Shown: positions 8,583 to 17,413, numbered from the stretch's first letter. The stretch is 35,774 bases of DNA from an uncultured Mycoplasmatota bacterium (GCA_947571135.1 CANOWY010000012.1:1-35774), one strand, 5' to 3'. Made by a program: numbers and translations. The notes: generated by a model from the letters alone, not told the origin.

Positions 8583-8616
8583 AAAGAAAAAAGTTATATC
8601 TTTTCAAATAACTTTT
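8583..8616 (-). terminator. Terminator of the 8.6-9.7 kb GT4 gene
   Basis: AAAAGTTAT/ATAACTTTT stem (8589-8597 with 8608-8616) at the stop codon of the GT4 gene, followed on the minus strand by a T-rich tract. Confidence 0.7.
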
Positions 8617-9712
8617 ATTTCTTATTGATTTTCTTGATAATTGTCTTAAAAATAGAAAGATGATCTTCTACCATTTGTTCTATATGATAATTTTTGATAG
8701 TTTCCAAATTTTGTTTTCCTATTTCGTATAAACTCGCCGCCTCTTTATTATTAAACTCAGTTAATAGTTTTGCTAATTTTTCTCTATCATTAGGGGAATA
8801 TAAGTATTCGTCAGAAATTAATTCTAGAGAAGCAAGGGCTTTATTTGTAGATATTACGGGTAATCCACAAGCCATGGCTTCATTTACCACAAGACCCCAA
8901 ATATCATAACGAGTGGGAAAGAAAAAAATATCAGACATTTTATAGAGTTCCAAAACTTCTTTTTTATCCTTAAAACCTACAAAAAAAACATTTTGAATGT
9001 GGTTTTCTTCTACATATTTTTGGTATTCCTCCATTTTTTCTCCAACACCTGCGATAATAAAAGCAGTGTTATTCCATTTATTTTCTTTTATTGCGTCTAG
9101 AAATAAATCATACCCTTTTCTATATACAAGTTGTCCTACGCTTACAAAAATTTTGTCATAATCAAAATTTAATTTTTTTCGAATTTTTTGTTTTTCAAGA
9201 TATGGAATGGGTTCTGTCACTATATCTTCTTTATTCAAAGATGTAAAATGAAAAGTATATATATTTTCTTTTTTGGCTCCATAAGACATTAAATATTTTG
9301 AAGTGCCTTCCCCAGTTGATAACCAATAAGTAGCAGAACTTATAAAAAATGTTTTCAGCCATTTTGTTAAAAAGATTTTATCCTCCGCAAACCCACCATC
9401 AGCAGAAATAGCATACTCTATTTTTTTATATTTCAAATAAAATCTCGCAATGGCAGCAGGAAGGGTCGCATAACAGCCTATCACAACCAGGTCATACTTT
9501 TCTTTTAAAACGCCCATTAGAGTTTTTAAATATTTTTTTCGAGTTAATATTTTATAGTTAAAGTTGTATTTATTATCCTTGTACCATTCTTCATTTCTTT
9601 CAGAACTATTTTTACTTTCAAATAGAACTGTTAAATCACACTTCTTTGCTAATTTGTTAAAAAAATCTACTCTATAAGGTGCTGGAATATTTGTCATATA
9701 TAATACTTTCAT
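8615..9712 (-). CDS. GT4 family glycosyltransferase
   Basis: A 365-residue GT-B-fold, retaining-type transferase, probably cytoplasmic or membrane-associated. The N-terminal Rossmann domain starts MKVLYMTNIPAPYRVDFF, the typical nucleotide-sugar transferase start. The C-terminal GT4 domain (about 180-350) has VSVGQLVYRKGYD and the E-x7-E-like region IWGLVVNEAMACGLPVIS, where the second Glu binds the donor. There is no signal peptide. It is monocistronic, with its own terminator and an extended -10 (TGT-TATAAT, 9780-9788) in the divergent gap shared with the fucosyltransferase. It likely adds a sugar to the lipid-linked intermediate of this locus; donor and acceptor cannot be read from sequence. 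Confidence 0.88.
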   Translation of the reverse strand: MKVLYMTNIPAPYRVDFFNKLAKKCDLTVLFESKNSSERNEEWYKDNKYNFNYKILTRKKYLKTLMGVLKEKYDLVVIGCYATLPAAIARFYLKYKKIEYAISADGGFAEDKIFLTKWLKTFFISSATYWLSTGEGTSKYLMSYGAKKENIYTFHFTSLNKEDIVTEPIPYLEKQKIRKKLNFDYDKIFVSVGQLVYRKGYDLFLDAIKENKWNNTAFIIAGVGEKMEEYQKYVEENHIQNVFFVGFKDKKEVLELYKMSDIFFFPTRYDIWGLVVNEAMACGLPVISTNKALASLELISDEYLYSPNDREKLAKLLTEFNNKEAASLYEIGKQNLETIKNYHIEQMVEDHLSIFKTIIKKINKK

Positions 9713-9779
9713 CTTTTTACCTTCTACTTTCTACTTTTATTTTTTATATAGTAAACAACTCTATTATTCTATTTCTCGT

Positions 9780-9788
9780 ATTATAACA
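9780..9788 (-). promoter_or_regulatory. Extended -10 promoter of the GT4 gene
   Basis: TGT-TATAAT on the minus strand, about 70 bases before the start at 9712. No good -35 at the usual spacing. Confidence 0.4.
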
Positions 9789-9801
9789 TATATTTATAAT
9801 G

Positions 9802-9831
9802 TTTACATTCCTGTTAAAACTATTGTATAAT
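9802..9831 (+). promoter_or_regulatory. Promoter of the fucosyltransferase gene
   Basis: TTTACA (9802-9807), an 18-base spacer and TATAAT (9826-9831). Transcription would begin near 9838, giving an extremely short leader ahead of either candidate start codon. Confidence 0.6.
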
Positions 9832-9856
9832 CAATTTAGAAATGAGTAAAGAAATT

Positions 9857-10831
9857 ATGAAAACAATAAAAATTAAATTTGTAGATTTTTGGGATAGTTT
9901 CAAAAAAGAAGAATTTTACATTTATAAATATTTATGTCAAAAATTTAATGTCGAGATTTCAGATAATCCAGACTATATTATTTTTTCTACTTTTGGATAT
10001 GACCATTTAAAATATGATTGTATTCGAATCTTTTATACAGGAGAAAATTTTCGACCTAATTTTAATCATTGCGATTATGCCATTGGGTTTGATTATATTA
10101 CTTTTGAGGATCGTTATTTCAGATTCCCTTTTTACCTAGTATTTGATGAGTATTTATCTAATTTTAAGATAGCAGAAAAAAAACATTTAGATAAGAATAA
10201 TTTAAAAATAAGAAAGAAATTTTGTAATATGGTAGTTTCTAACGGATTGAATGCAGATAGATTAGAATTTTTTAAACAGTTAAGTCTTTATAAAAATGTG
10301 GATTCTGGTGGAAAAGTATTAAATAATGTTGGAGGCCCTGTAAAATCAAAATTAGAATTTCAAAAAAAATACAAATTTAGTTTGGCATTTGAAAATTCTA
10401 AAAGTAATGGATATACCACTGAAAAAATTGTTGATGCTTTTGCGTCTGGTGGAATTCCTATTTATTGGGGAGATCCACTTATCACAAATGTTTTTAATCC
10501 CAAAGCATTTATAAATGCCAATGAGTTTGAGACAGAGGAAGCATTAATTGAATTTATAAAAAAAATAGACACCGATAATCAATTATATTTATCATATATC
10601 AAAGAACCAATGTTACAAGATAAAGAATATTTAAAAAAGGCAACTAAAAGTTTTAATAAATATTTAGATTTTATTTTTAATCAAGATTTAAAAGTGGCAA
10701 AGAGAAGATGTAGTGATAATCATTTTGTGATTCAAGAAAAAAAGTATTATTTATTATCTGATAAAATTGTTAAGGTGATTAAACCTATTTTAAAATTGAA
10801 AACCAATATAAAAAATAAACTCATTAAATAG
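9857..10831 (+). CDS. Alpha-1,3/4-fucosyltransferase family protein (GT10)
   Basis: About 324 residues. The C-terminal domain has the GT10 signature: KFSLAFENSKSNGYTTEKI, then DAFASGGIPIYWGDP, which binds GDP-fucose. FYTGENF further upstream is also typical. Family enzymes transfer fucose from GDP-fucose to GlcNAc or glucose in Lewis-type structures, as in Helicobacter pylori. I prefer ATG 9857 because family members start MKxIKIKFVDFW; ATG 9842 adds five residues, and neither has a strong ribosome site. It is the only plus-strand gene in the glycan locus, has its own promoter and terminator, and ends in a basic tail (about 290-329) that may bind the membrane. The specificity is inferred from the family only. 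Confidence 0.9.
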   Translation: MKTIKIKFVDFWDSFKKEEFYIYKYLCQKFNVEISDNPDYIIFSTFGYDHLKYDCIRIFYTGENFRPNFNHCDYAIGFDYITFEDRYFRFPFYLVFDEYLSNFKIAEKKHLDKNNLKIRKKFCNMVVSNGLNADRLEFFKQLSLYKNVDSGGKVLNNVGGPVKSKLEFQKKYKFSLAFENSKSNGYTTEKIVDAFASGGIPIYWGDPLITNVFNPKAFINANEFETEEALIEFIKKIDTDNQLYLSYIKEPMLQDKEYLKKATKSFNKYLDFIFNQDLKVAKRRCSDNHFVIQEKKYYLLSDKIVKVIKPILKLKTNIKNKLIK

Positions 10832-10849
10832 GTTTATTTTTTATTTTTT
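10814..10849 (+). terminator. Bidirectional terminator between fucosyltransferase and flippase genes
   Basis: AATAAAC (10814-10820) pairs with GTTTATT (10832-10838) and is followed by a T tract. The reverse strand also reads stem plus Ts, so it can end both convergent genes. Confidence 0.7.
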
Positions 10850-12355
10850 AAAAATCATATTTTTAAAATACTTGAATTCTTTTTTATAAAAATTACTTAA
10901 AACAAATAGGAGAATATAAATAATAATAATTATTATTCCTTTTGCTACTATTGTTATCCATAAATTATTAAAATGAAACGTTGAAAATACACAATTTCCT
11001 AACAAAATGGTTATTATAATCAATATTAGGTTTTTGATAATTTGCTTAAAATAGGGAAAACTAGATTTTTTGAAAATATACTTATATATAATAAAAGGCT
11101 TTGTAAAATTAATTGTAAAAATACTACTGATTGTGGTTCCAAGCAAAATTCCTAATAATCCAATTTTCATTCCTAATAAAATAGAAAATACTAAATTGAT
11201 TACAGATTGTATTAATGGAACATATCTATCAATATAATATAATCCTGTTGCATTTTTAACTGCATCTACTGGAAATAAGATACATGCTAAATATAAATTT
11301 AAACAAATAATAGTTGTACAAATAGAATTTAACATATAACTTTCTCCTGCCCATAATATGATAAAATCATTAATACAAAAATAAATTCCTACTACTAAAA
11401 TTCCAGAAAGAAATAGAGAAAAAAAGTTTAATAAGTAAAAAACGTTCAAACTTGTTTGTTCATCTTCTGTGACATTTAAATTTCCAAGGCTTGAAGTAGT
11501 TGCTGAAAGTATCGTGGATAATAAATTTTTTAAAACAGAAGTAATGGCTAAATAATTAGAATAAATACCTGTTATCGCTATACCAATAATAGAAGATATC
11601 AAAATATTATCAGTGCTATTTACTACATATTCTCCTATTCTGTGAAACATAATTCCTTTTATATTTGTTTTAATTTCTTTTTTATCTTTTTCTTCAATAG
11701 GAATATTATCTTTGAAATTAATTTGAGGATAACGATTTTTTATATAATTATTTGTAATAATTCGTTGAAAAAAGCGAATAACTAACTGCACTACTAAATA
11801 TAAAATAAAATTTTTATAAAGTACTAAAACTATTAATTGTACTGTGTATACTAAAATGTCAAATCCTATGCGCAAATGAACTATTTGATAATTTTTTTGA
11901 TCCGCTTCTATTAGAACTGTCGAGTAACTTAATAAATAAGAGAATGCAGTATTTAAAAGATATAATAAATAAATAATATATATGCTATTGTTAAATTCAT
12001 AATTTTTTACAATAATAGGTAACAGTGGAACTAATAATAATCCGACTATTATAATAAAAATAGCGATAGAACGATATATTTTTTTTAGATATATGACTAT
12101 TTCATTTACTTTTTTATTATTTTCTTTTGCTAATGGTTCATATAAACTAACACTGATGGCTGTAGAAAAACCAAGTTCTGCTAGAGATAACAAAGACAGT
12201 ATATTAGTAAATAAACCATCTAATCCAAGAATCTCTTGGCCTAATATTTTAATAAAAGCCGTTCGAAGTACAAAAGAAAATATAGCAGAATTTAAATTTA
12301 CTATAACATTTGATAATCCGTTAAAAATTGAATTTTTCACTCTATTTGATTTCAT
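10841..12355 (-). CDS. Wzx-type polysaccharide flippase (MOP superfamily)
   Basis: A 504-residue membrane protein with about 14 predicted helices and the usual length. The N-terminus (NSIFNGLSNVIVNLNSAIFSFVLRTAFIK, split here for length: NSIFNGLSNV then LRTAFIKILGQEILG) and the LAELGFSTAISVSLYEPLA segment match polysaccharide-biosynthesis flippases. These move lipid-linked oligosaccharides or lipid-linked monosaccharides across the membrane. AGAGG lies 8 bases before the ATG. The locus also has an ABC exporter, so this protein may handle a different intermediate, such as a polyprenyl-phosphate sugar, as proposed for the Wzx-family GacK in streptococci (inference). Confidence 0.9.
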   Translation of the reverse strand: MKSNRVKNSIFNGLSNVIVNLNSAIFSFVLRTAFIKILGQEILGLDGLFTNILSLLSLAELGFSTAISVSLYEPLAKENNKKVNEIVIYLKKIYRSIAIFIIIVGLLLVPLLPIIVKNYEFNNSIYIIYLLYLLNTAFSYLLSYSTVLIEADQKNYQIVHLRIGFDILVYTVQLIVLVLYKNFILYLVVQLVIRFFQRIITNNYIKNRYPQINFKDNIPIEEKDKKEIKTNIKGIMFHRIGEYVVNSTDNILISSIIGIAITGIYSNYLAITSVLKNLLSTILSATTSSLGNLNVTEDEQTSLNVFYLLNFFSLFLSGILVVGIYFCINDFIILWAGESYMLNSICTTIICLNLYLACILFPVDAVKNATGLYYIDRYVPLIQSVINLVFSILLGMKIGLLGILLGTTISSIFTINFTKPFIIYKYIFKKSSFPYFKQIIKNLILIIITILLGNCVFSTFHFNNLWITIVAKGIIIIIIYILLFVLSNFYKKEFKYFKNMIFKK

Positions 12356-12398
12356 ATGTTTTTCCTCTATCCTTTCTTTTATTCTAATTATTTTTTAT

Positions 12399-12427
12399 CA
12401 ATTATTTTTGAATTGTATAAATGTCAA
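12399..12427 (-). promoter_or_regulatory. Possible promoter of the flippase gene
   Basis: A perfect TTGACA (12422-12427 on the minus strand) with a 17-base spacer to TAATTG, a poor -10. It overlaps the end of the pseudogene remnant. Confidence 0.35.
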
Positions 12428-12915
12428 ACACAAAGTAAATTATAAATTCTTATTTTTATTCCTTTGTTTTGAGCATTATAAATAACACCAATGGAACCTA
12501 AAATTCCTTTTATAATTGGATATCTATTAAAACATCATTTATATTCTCTACTGTCAATCCACCTGTTAATTTATAAAAACTTTCACTATTTTTTAAATAT
12601 TTACTATTATTTAGAGCATAACTAATTATTTCTCCTTCTCCATAACCTTTTTTTTCCATATTCATTGCTCTTTTTAGAATTTCCTTTGAATGGTAAATAC
12701 TCGAACTTCTTTTTAGATTTTTTTGTTAGATTTAAAAAATCATATTTAAAATTACTATTTTTACAAAAGATTACAATATCAAAATTAGTTTTTCTAAGAG
12801 CCCAATTTAAAGTTTGTATATATTGTTCTAACCTTGAATTTGAATCCCTTACTTTTAAAAATATAGCATTTTTATCAGGGGCTATACATCCTGTAATTAA
12901 TAATATTTTCTTCAT
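12424..12915 (-). pseudogene. Frameshifted, shortened glycan-biosynthesis gene remnant
   Basis: An intact start (ATG 12915, overlapping the upstream stop as ATGA) reads MKKILLITGCIAPDKNAIF and on to about FEYLPFKGNSKKSNEY, stopping early at 12622. In another frame the sequence continues at about 12690 as KRAMNMEKKGYGEGEIISYA and SESFYKLTGGLTVENINDVL, to a TAA at 12510-12512. A third frame then reads RYPIIKGILGSIGVIYNAQN to a TGA at 12424-12426. At least two frame shifts have broken one gene. The shape (TGCI start, GKGYGEGEII, FFKLTG-like motif) resembles small nucleotide-sugar-transferase-like proteins of capsule loci. The family is recalled, not verified. Confidence 0.7.
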
Positions 12916-14801
12916 ACGTTATTCTTTCTATTTATTTTTTCTACGATTTGTTCTATATCTCCAACTGGAACTATATATCCATTTTTGGAACTTATCTGTT
13001 CTTTACAGCCTCCTGTATCATAACAAATTACTTTTGTTCCACAGGCTAAGGCTTCTAGATTGACTGTTGGAAAATTGTCTTCATAAGTTGGATTTACAAA
13101 TGCATTGGCACACGAATATAAAACTGCTAATTCTTGTTGGTTTTCTGTTCTAGCAATTCCTATAATATTACTTGGTAACTTTTTTAGTTGATTTTTAGTT
13201 AACCCTACCAAAACAACTTGGTAACTATTATCCAATTTTTTGGCTATTTCAAAAAAATCTTTTAATCCTTTTCTTTCTTCCCAAATACTTGCAACCCCTA
13301 AGATTATTTTCTTATTCTTAGGAATATTATATTTGTTTAAAACTTCCTCATTTTGAGTAGGCTTAAATATTGTGGTATTTATAGTATTCGGTACAGTCAT
13401 TACTTTGTACTCTTTTAAAAAAGATTGTTTTACTAAATTATTAAGCCAATCAGATGGCGTAATAATAGTTAAATTTTTTAAGCCAGTAAACCATTCTTTT
13501 TTTTCTTTATAGTTTTTAAATGATCTATCAACAAAAAGACTTATTGGATATTTCTTTTTATTTGGACAACTAAAACATTGTTTTTTCCATTTTTCACAGT
13601 TAACATAGGTAAAATAAGGACAATGTCCTGTAAAAGGATAACAATCATGGAAAGTCCAAAATAATTTTCCATTAAATTCATTTTTTAAATACGTAAATAA
13701 AACTTTATAGTTTAAATAATATCCATGAATATTATGAAGATGAATAATATTGGGATTTTCTTCTTTTAAAATTCGTACTATTTTTTTTGTTTTGAAATAA
13801 GAGCCATGCCCATTTAAATCAAAAACAGTTGTAATAAAAACATGAAACCAAAAGGAAAAAAAACCTCCTACTTTAATACACTTTAAATCTTGAAATCCTT
13901 TTCTTCTAGCATATATTGCTAATGTTTCATAGCCTTCGCTATTGGCTTTTCTTCCAATATCTCCCATAATTTTACCAGTAGAACCATTGCATACTGAATT
14001 AATTTGAATTAGTTTTGGTTGCTTTTTTTTTACTTGTAACGCACGTTTAATTTCTTTTTTGTTATTGATAGCAAACCTTTGGTGATACATTCCAAGAGTT
14101 CTTTTTATATTCGTTATAAACGGAAATAGTATTTTATTCTTTTTTAATACTTTATAACTTTCTTTAAAATTATTATAGTAGCCTTTTAAACCATTTGTAC
14201 TAGTCCCACCTGCACGCATGTAAACAAAATAATCATTTATGTATTTTAAATTCACATTATTTTTTATTAATCTTAACATAAAGTCTAAATCCGCAGAAAC
14301 TCTAAAATTCAAATCAAAGTTTCCATATTTCTCATACACTTCTTTTTTTAAATATAACGTTGGATGTGGCATATGCCAACCAAATTTTTTAGATATTTTT
14401 TTTGACTTAAATAAACGATATGGTTTCTCTAATTTTTCATCTAGCATTAAAAGATTAGAATAAACACCATCTGTTTTTTTGATATTCTCTACTACAGATT
14501 GAAAAACGTTTGGGTGGGCTAAAATATCATCTGAATTAATAATTCCTATGATATTTCCATTTGCAAGTTTTATTCCCTTGTTCATAGCATCAAAAAGACC
14601 CTTGTCCCTTTCTGAAACCCATTTTAATTTTCCCTTAAATTTTTTTTCATATTCTTTTACTATGCTTAATGTACTGTCTTTACTTTTTCCGTCTATAATT
14701 AAATATTCGTAATTGTCATAGTTTTGCGATAGCACACTTTCTAGTGTGTCTTTTATTGTTTTTTCAGCATTATAGCAAACGGTTATAATAGTTATTTTCA
14801 T
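12912..14801 (-). CDS. GT2-GT4 bifunctional glycosyltransferase fusion
   Basis: A 629-residue protein with two transferase domains. Residues 1 to about 230 are GT2 (ITVCYNAEKTIKDTLESVLS; YLIIDGKSKDST; SDD at 90-92 as the metal site; HMPHPTLYLKK after it). From about 258 a GT4 domain begins with LIQINSVCNGSTGKIMGDIG and runs to the end, with GVASIWEERKGLKDF and the YEDNFPTVNLEALACGTKV donor-binding region. GT4 proteins with this start are common in exopolysaccharide loci. One protein could add two successive sugars. GGAG sits 9 bases before the ATG and a good promoter lies just upstream. Its stop overlaps the start of the pseudogene behind it, so the pair was once coupled. Confidence 0.9.
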   Translation of the reverse strand: MKITIITVCYNAEKTIKDTLESVLSQNYDNYEYLIIDGKSKDSTLSIVKEYEKKFKGKLKWVSERDKGLFDAMNKGIKLANGNIIGIINSDDILAHPNVFQSVVENIKKTDGVYSNLLMLDEKLEKPYRLFKSKKISKKFGWHMPHPTLYLKKEVYEKYGNFDLNFRVSADLDFMLRLIKNNVNLKYINDYFVYMRAGGTSTNGLKGYYNNFKESYKVLKKNKILFPFITNIKRTLGMYHQRFAINNKKEIKRALQVKKKQPKLIQINSVCNGSTGKIMGDIGRKANSEGYETLAIYARRKGFQDLKCIKVGGFFSFWFHVFITTVFDLNGHGSYFKTKKIVRILKEENPNIIHLHNIHGYYLNYKVLFTYLKNEFNGKLFWTFHDCYPFTGHCPYFTYVNCEKWKKQCFSCPNKKKYPISLFVDRSFKNYKEKKEWFTGLKNLTIITPSDWLNNLVKQSFLKEYKVMTVPNTINTTIFKPTQNEEVLNKYNIPKNKKIILGVASIWEERKGLKDFFEIAKKLDNSYQVVLVGLTKNQLKKLPSNIIGIARTENQQELAVLYSCANAFVNPTYEDNFPTVNLEALACGTKVICYDTGGCKEQISSKNGYIVPVGDIEQIVEKINRKNNV

Positions 14802-14821
14802 ATTCTTTACTCCATATGAAT

Positions 14822-14850
14822 ATTATATCGAATTTGTGTTATAAAACCAA
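14822..14850 (-). promoter_or_regulatory. Promoter of the GT2-GT4 gene
   Basis: TTGGTT (14845-14850 on the minus strand), exactly 17 bases, then TATAAT (14822-14827), about 20 bases from the start codon. The rest of the gap to 15047 holds no convincing gene; a CCATT/AATGG hairpin near 14900 followed by Ts on the plus strand has no gene to serve. Confidence 0.65.
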
Positions 14851-15012
14851 GTCTTAAAATTTTTTGTCTAATAGAAAATTGGTTAAATCTTTATGTATAA
14901 TTCCATTGCATATCATAATGGGGTGCTTTTTTTAACTAACAAGTTATTCTTATATGTAAAAATAATTATTTTTCTAAATTCCGTTAAAATCACACTTTTG
15001 CAAAATTTTTTA

Positions 15013-15039
15013 TAAAAAAACATCACACTTTTGTATGAT
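15013..15039 (-). terminator. Terminator after the DUF2304 gene
   Basis: On the minus strand ATCATAC-AAAA-GTGTGAT (one wobble pair) is followed by G and seven Ts. Confidence 0.8.
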
Positions 15040-15047
15040 ATTTTGCT

Positions 15048-15389
15048 TTATTTTTTCACATTTTTGTTTACTTTATCTTTTAAAATAGCCAAGTTTTGTT
15101 CAAGTTCTACAATTTCTTCTTGTTGTTTGGTAATTCTTTTAGAATTTCTAAAATTCATTAATACTAAAAATAGAATACAAATTACGAATAATAATGATGG
15201 TGGATAAGCAACACCTAAATAAATTGCTAAGAAATCAATACATTGTGGAAATATCGCAAGTACAAGCATTAATAAAACCCCTAATATCCAGTAAAAACTT
15301 TCTTTAATGGAAAATCTTTTCTTTCTTACTTCATTAAGAATATAAAGACCTATAATAATAGTTCCAACTATAAAATAGATTTTCTTCAT
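15048..15389 (-). CDS. DUF2304 small membrane protein, GacJ-like
   Basis: A 113-residue protein with about three membrane helices and a C-terminal coiled-coil stretch (KQQEEIVELEQNLAILKDKV). Size, helix pattern and tail match DUF2304. The streptococcal member GacJ binds the GT2 enzyme GacI and stimulates its formation of undecaprenyl-phosphate-GlcNAc. Here too it follows a DPM1-like GT2 gene, its start sharing a base with that gene's stop (TAATG), which strongly suggests a complex. A terminator follows, so the two form a two-gene operon. Family assignment is by pattern; a role as activator rather than flippase is inferred from GacJ. Confidence 0.8.
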   Translation of the reverse strand: MKKIYFIVGTIIIGLYILNEVRKKRFSIKESFYWILGVLLMLVLAIFPQCIDFLAIYLGVAYPPSLLFVICILFLVLMNFRNSKRITKQQEEIVELEQNLAILKDKVNKNVKK

Positions 15390-16129
15390 TATTTCACTTT
15401 CTTTCTTCCAATATTTTGTATGACAATTAGTACTATTGCATAAAACATATGCACCATATATTTAATAGGTTTTATGATACCCCCATGCATACTTTCTCCA
15501 CTTTCACGTATTCTCATTTTGACCGGAAATTCTTCTATTATAAATCCTTTATAGAGCATTTCAATTACTAGGTTTGCGTCTGGAAATTCTGGATATACTC
15601 CTTTTTGTGAATATTCTTTAATTACCTTTTTATTTAAACATTGAAAACCAGATAAAGGATCTACTATTTTTTTATTACAAAAAATCCTTATCATCATTTC
15701 AAATATTTTTGTTCCTACTCTTCTAAAAAAAGGACAAGGATATCCTAAATCTTTTAAATATCTAGAGCCAATGACAATATCACAATTCTTTTCTTTCATT
15801 GTTTCGTATAGTTTTACGGCTTCACTTGGAATGTGTTGTCCGTCTGCATCCATTTGAATTACATAGTCATAATCATTTTCATACGCATACTTTATTCCCG
15901 TTTGGACTGACATAGCATATTTCATATTATAGATGTTATTTAAATAATTAATTTTATTTTCTATTAATATTTCTTCTGTATTGTCTTTGGAACTATCATT
16001 AATAACTAATACATCAAAGTTTTTTGGAACATCTTTTTTTATTTCTTTAATTACTTTTAAAATATTTTCTGCTTCATTATAAGCAGGAATAACTATTAAA
16101 ACTTTATCTTTACTTTTCATTTTCATCAC
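15389..16129 (-). CDS. DPM1-like GT2 polyprenyl-phosphate sugar synthase, GacI-like
   Basis: About 246 residues. The GT2 core reads LIVIPAYNEAENI (11-23), LVINDSSKDNT and DAD at 94-96 followed by GQH, as in DPM1/DPG-synthase enzymes that load a sugar onto a polyprenyl phosphate. DPLSGFQCLNK and EFPVKMRIRESGESMHGG follow, with one C-terminal membrane segment (about 220-240). The start is uncertain among GTG 16129, ATG 16126 and ATG 16120; none has a good ribosome site, and the promoter places the transcript start only a few bases upstream. Coupling to DUF2304 points to a GacI/GacJ-type pair. The sugar could be GlcNAc, but that is inference. Confidence 0.88.
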   Translation of the reverse strand: MMKMKSKDKVLIVIPAYNEAENILKVIKEIKKDVPKNFDVLVINDSSKDNTEEILIENKINYLNNIYNMKYAMSVQTGIKYAYENDYDYVIQMDADGQHIPSEAVKLYETMKEKNCDIVIGSRYLKDLGYPCPFFRRVGTKIFEMMIRIFCNKKIVDPLSGFQCLNKKVIKEYSQKGVYPEFPDANLVIEMLYKGFIIEEFPVKMRIRESGESMHGGIIKPIKYMVHMFYAIVLIVIQNIGRKKVK

Positions 16130-16137
16130 TTGTATTC

Positions 16138-16166
16138 ATTCTAACACATTCAATTTTAGAAGTAAA
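16138..16166 (-). promoter_or_regulatory. Promoter of the GT2/DUF2304 operon
   Basis: TTTACT, 17 bases, then TAGAAT with TGT before it (extended -10), on the minus strand. Predicted transcription start near 16131, almost at the start codon. Confidence 0.55.
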
Positions 16167-16275
16167 ATGCTAAGTGATTTGAATCATTTTAAATTTATTT
16201 TTATAATGTTCATTCTAAAATTAAAAACGCTTATTACTTTGTAAATTTAGTAATATAGCGTAATATTCTAACTAT

Positions 16276-17400
16276 TTAAAATTTAAATATATTTTTTAAT
16301 ATCTTTCTTACTTTAAATGGAACTATTTTTCGAAATACTTTTCTAGCAAAACTATCTTTTTTATTGTTATTATTTTTCTCTTCTGCTTCTGGTTCAAAAA
16401 TTTTATGAAAATGTTTATTACTTAAAGCGAATGGATTTATATCAATACTTTCAAAATAATTTCTGTCTCTATATTGAATTCGAACTTCTTTATCAATTTT
16501 TTCGCCATTAAAGTAATAATCATATGTCCATTTATATTTTCCTAATACACTTTGATTTTTGGTATTCATTTTTGCTATATATTCGTTTCTTAGTGAGTAT
16601 ATATAATTATTTTTATCAGGAACGTAATAATCAAAAACGGTTTCATTTGCTCCACTATCAAATCCAGAATAATGAAAGAATACTAATTCAAAGTGTTCGT
16701 TTACTATAATTTTGTTATTTTTAAATTCTAATTTTCTAGTAGATAAATTCCAAGGAGCCATATTATATCCAGGATTTTTTAAGATATAAACATTAAAATA
16801 GGCTGGGGCTAAATCGCACCATCTTTGGTCAGTAAAAATTCCTCTTGGAATGTCATCATAACAATATAATTCTAATCTATCTTTCCACCACTTTGCAAAT
16901 CTTAAACCTTCTTCTGTAGGACTTACTGCTAGGAAACCTAAATTATATACTCCGTGTTGCAAAGCACATAATTCATTATTTTGAATATCTATTTCATTTT
17001 GTTCTGGAATTGTTAAATGAGGTGTCAAAATAATATCGTTTTTATCCATTAAATTCGATAACTCTTCTAAAGAATTATAAATCATAATGTCTGGATCGAT
17101 ATACACTACTTTTTCTTTGTATTCTTCTAACAAATGTAATAGTGCTCTTCCTTTTATTGATGTTGATGCTTCTACAATAGAATGTTTAAATATGAATTTA
17201 TCAAAATCATCATTTCCTAAGTCTTTAGCGAGAATAACCTTATCTACAATATTTTTGGTATTTTCAGGCCAACATTCTGGTATTTCTCTTTCTAACAAAA
17301 CTATAAAAAATTTTACATTCTTATTATGTTGTTTTAATGATTCTCCTAATACTAATGCTTTTGGCAAATAATTCATACATATAGAAGTATATACTATCAT
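16276..17400 (-). CDS. GT8-like glycosyltransferase
   Basis: A 374-residue, probably cytoplasmic GT-A-fold enzyme. It starts MIVYTSICMNYLPKALVLGE, has VVYIDPDIMIYNSLEEL (DPD at 102-104, metal and nucleotide-sugar binding), LQHGVYNLGFLAVSP around 146-160 and FHYSGFDSG later, a pattern found in polysaccharide loci near GT8 and rhamnan genes. The C-terminus is highly basic (from about 345) and could attach to the membrane. GGAG precedes the ATG by about 9 bases. It follows the methyltransferase-GT4 gene by 13 bases and is probably co-transcribed. Substrate unknown; the family call is by fold and motif. Confidence 0.8.
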   Translation of the reverse strand: MIVYTSICMNYLPKALVLGESLKQHNKNVKFFIVLLEREIPECWPENTKNIVDKVILAKDLGNDDFDKFIFKHSIVEASTSIKGRALLHLLEEYKEKVVYIDPDIMIYNSLEELSNLMDKNDIILTPHLTIPEQNEIDIQNNELCALQHGVYNLGFLAVSPTEEGLRFAKWWKDRLELYCYDDIPRGIFTDQRWCDLAPAYFNVYILKNPGYNMAPWNLSTRKLEFKNNKIIVNEHFELVFFHYSGFDSGANETVFDYYVPDKNNYIYSLRNEYIAKMNTKNQSVLGKYKWTYDYYFNGEKIDKEVRIQYRDRNYFESIDINPFALSNKHFHKIFEPEAEEKNNNNKKDSFARKVFRKIVPFKVRKILKNIFKF

Positions 17401-17413
17401 AATTTTAATCTCC

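Noticed and set aside
14885..14935. Plus-strand hairpin followed by Ts as a terminator
   Set aside because: No plus-strand gene lies upstream; it may be chance in AT-rich DNA.
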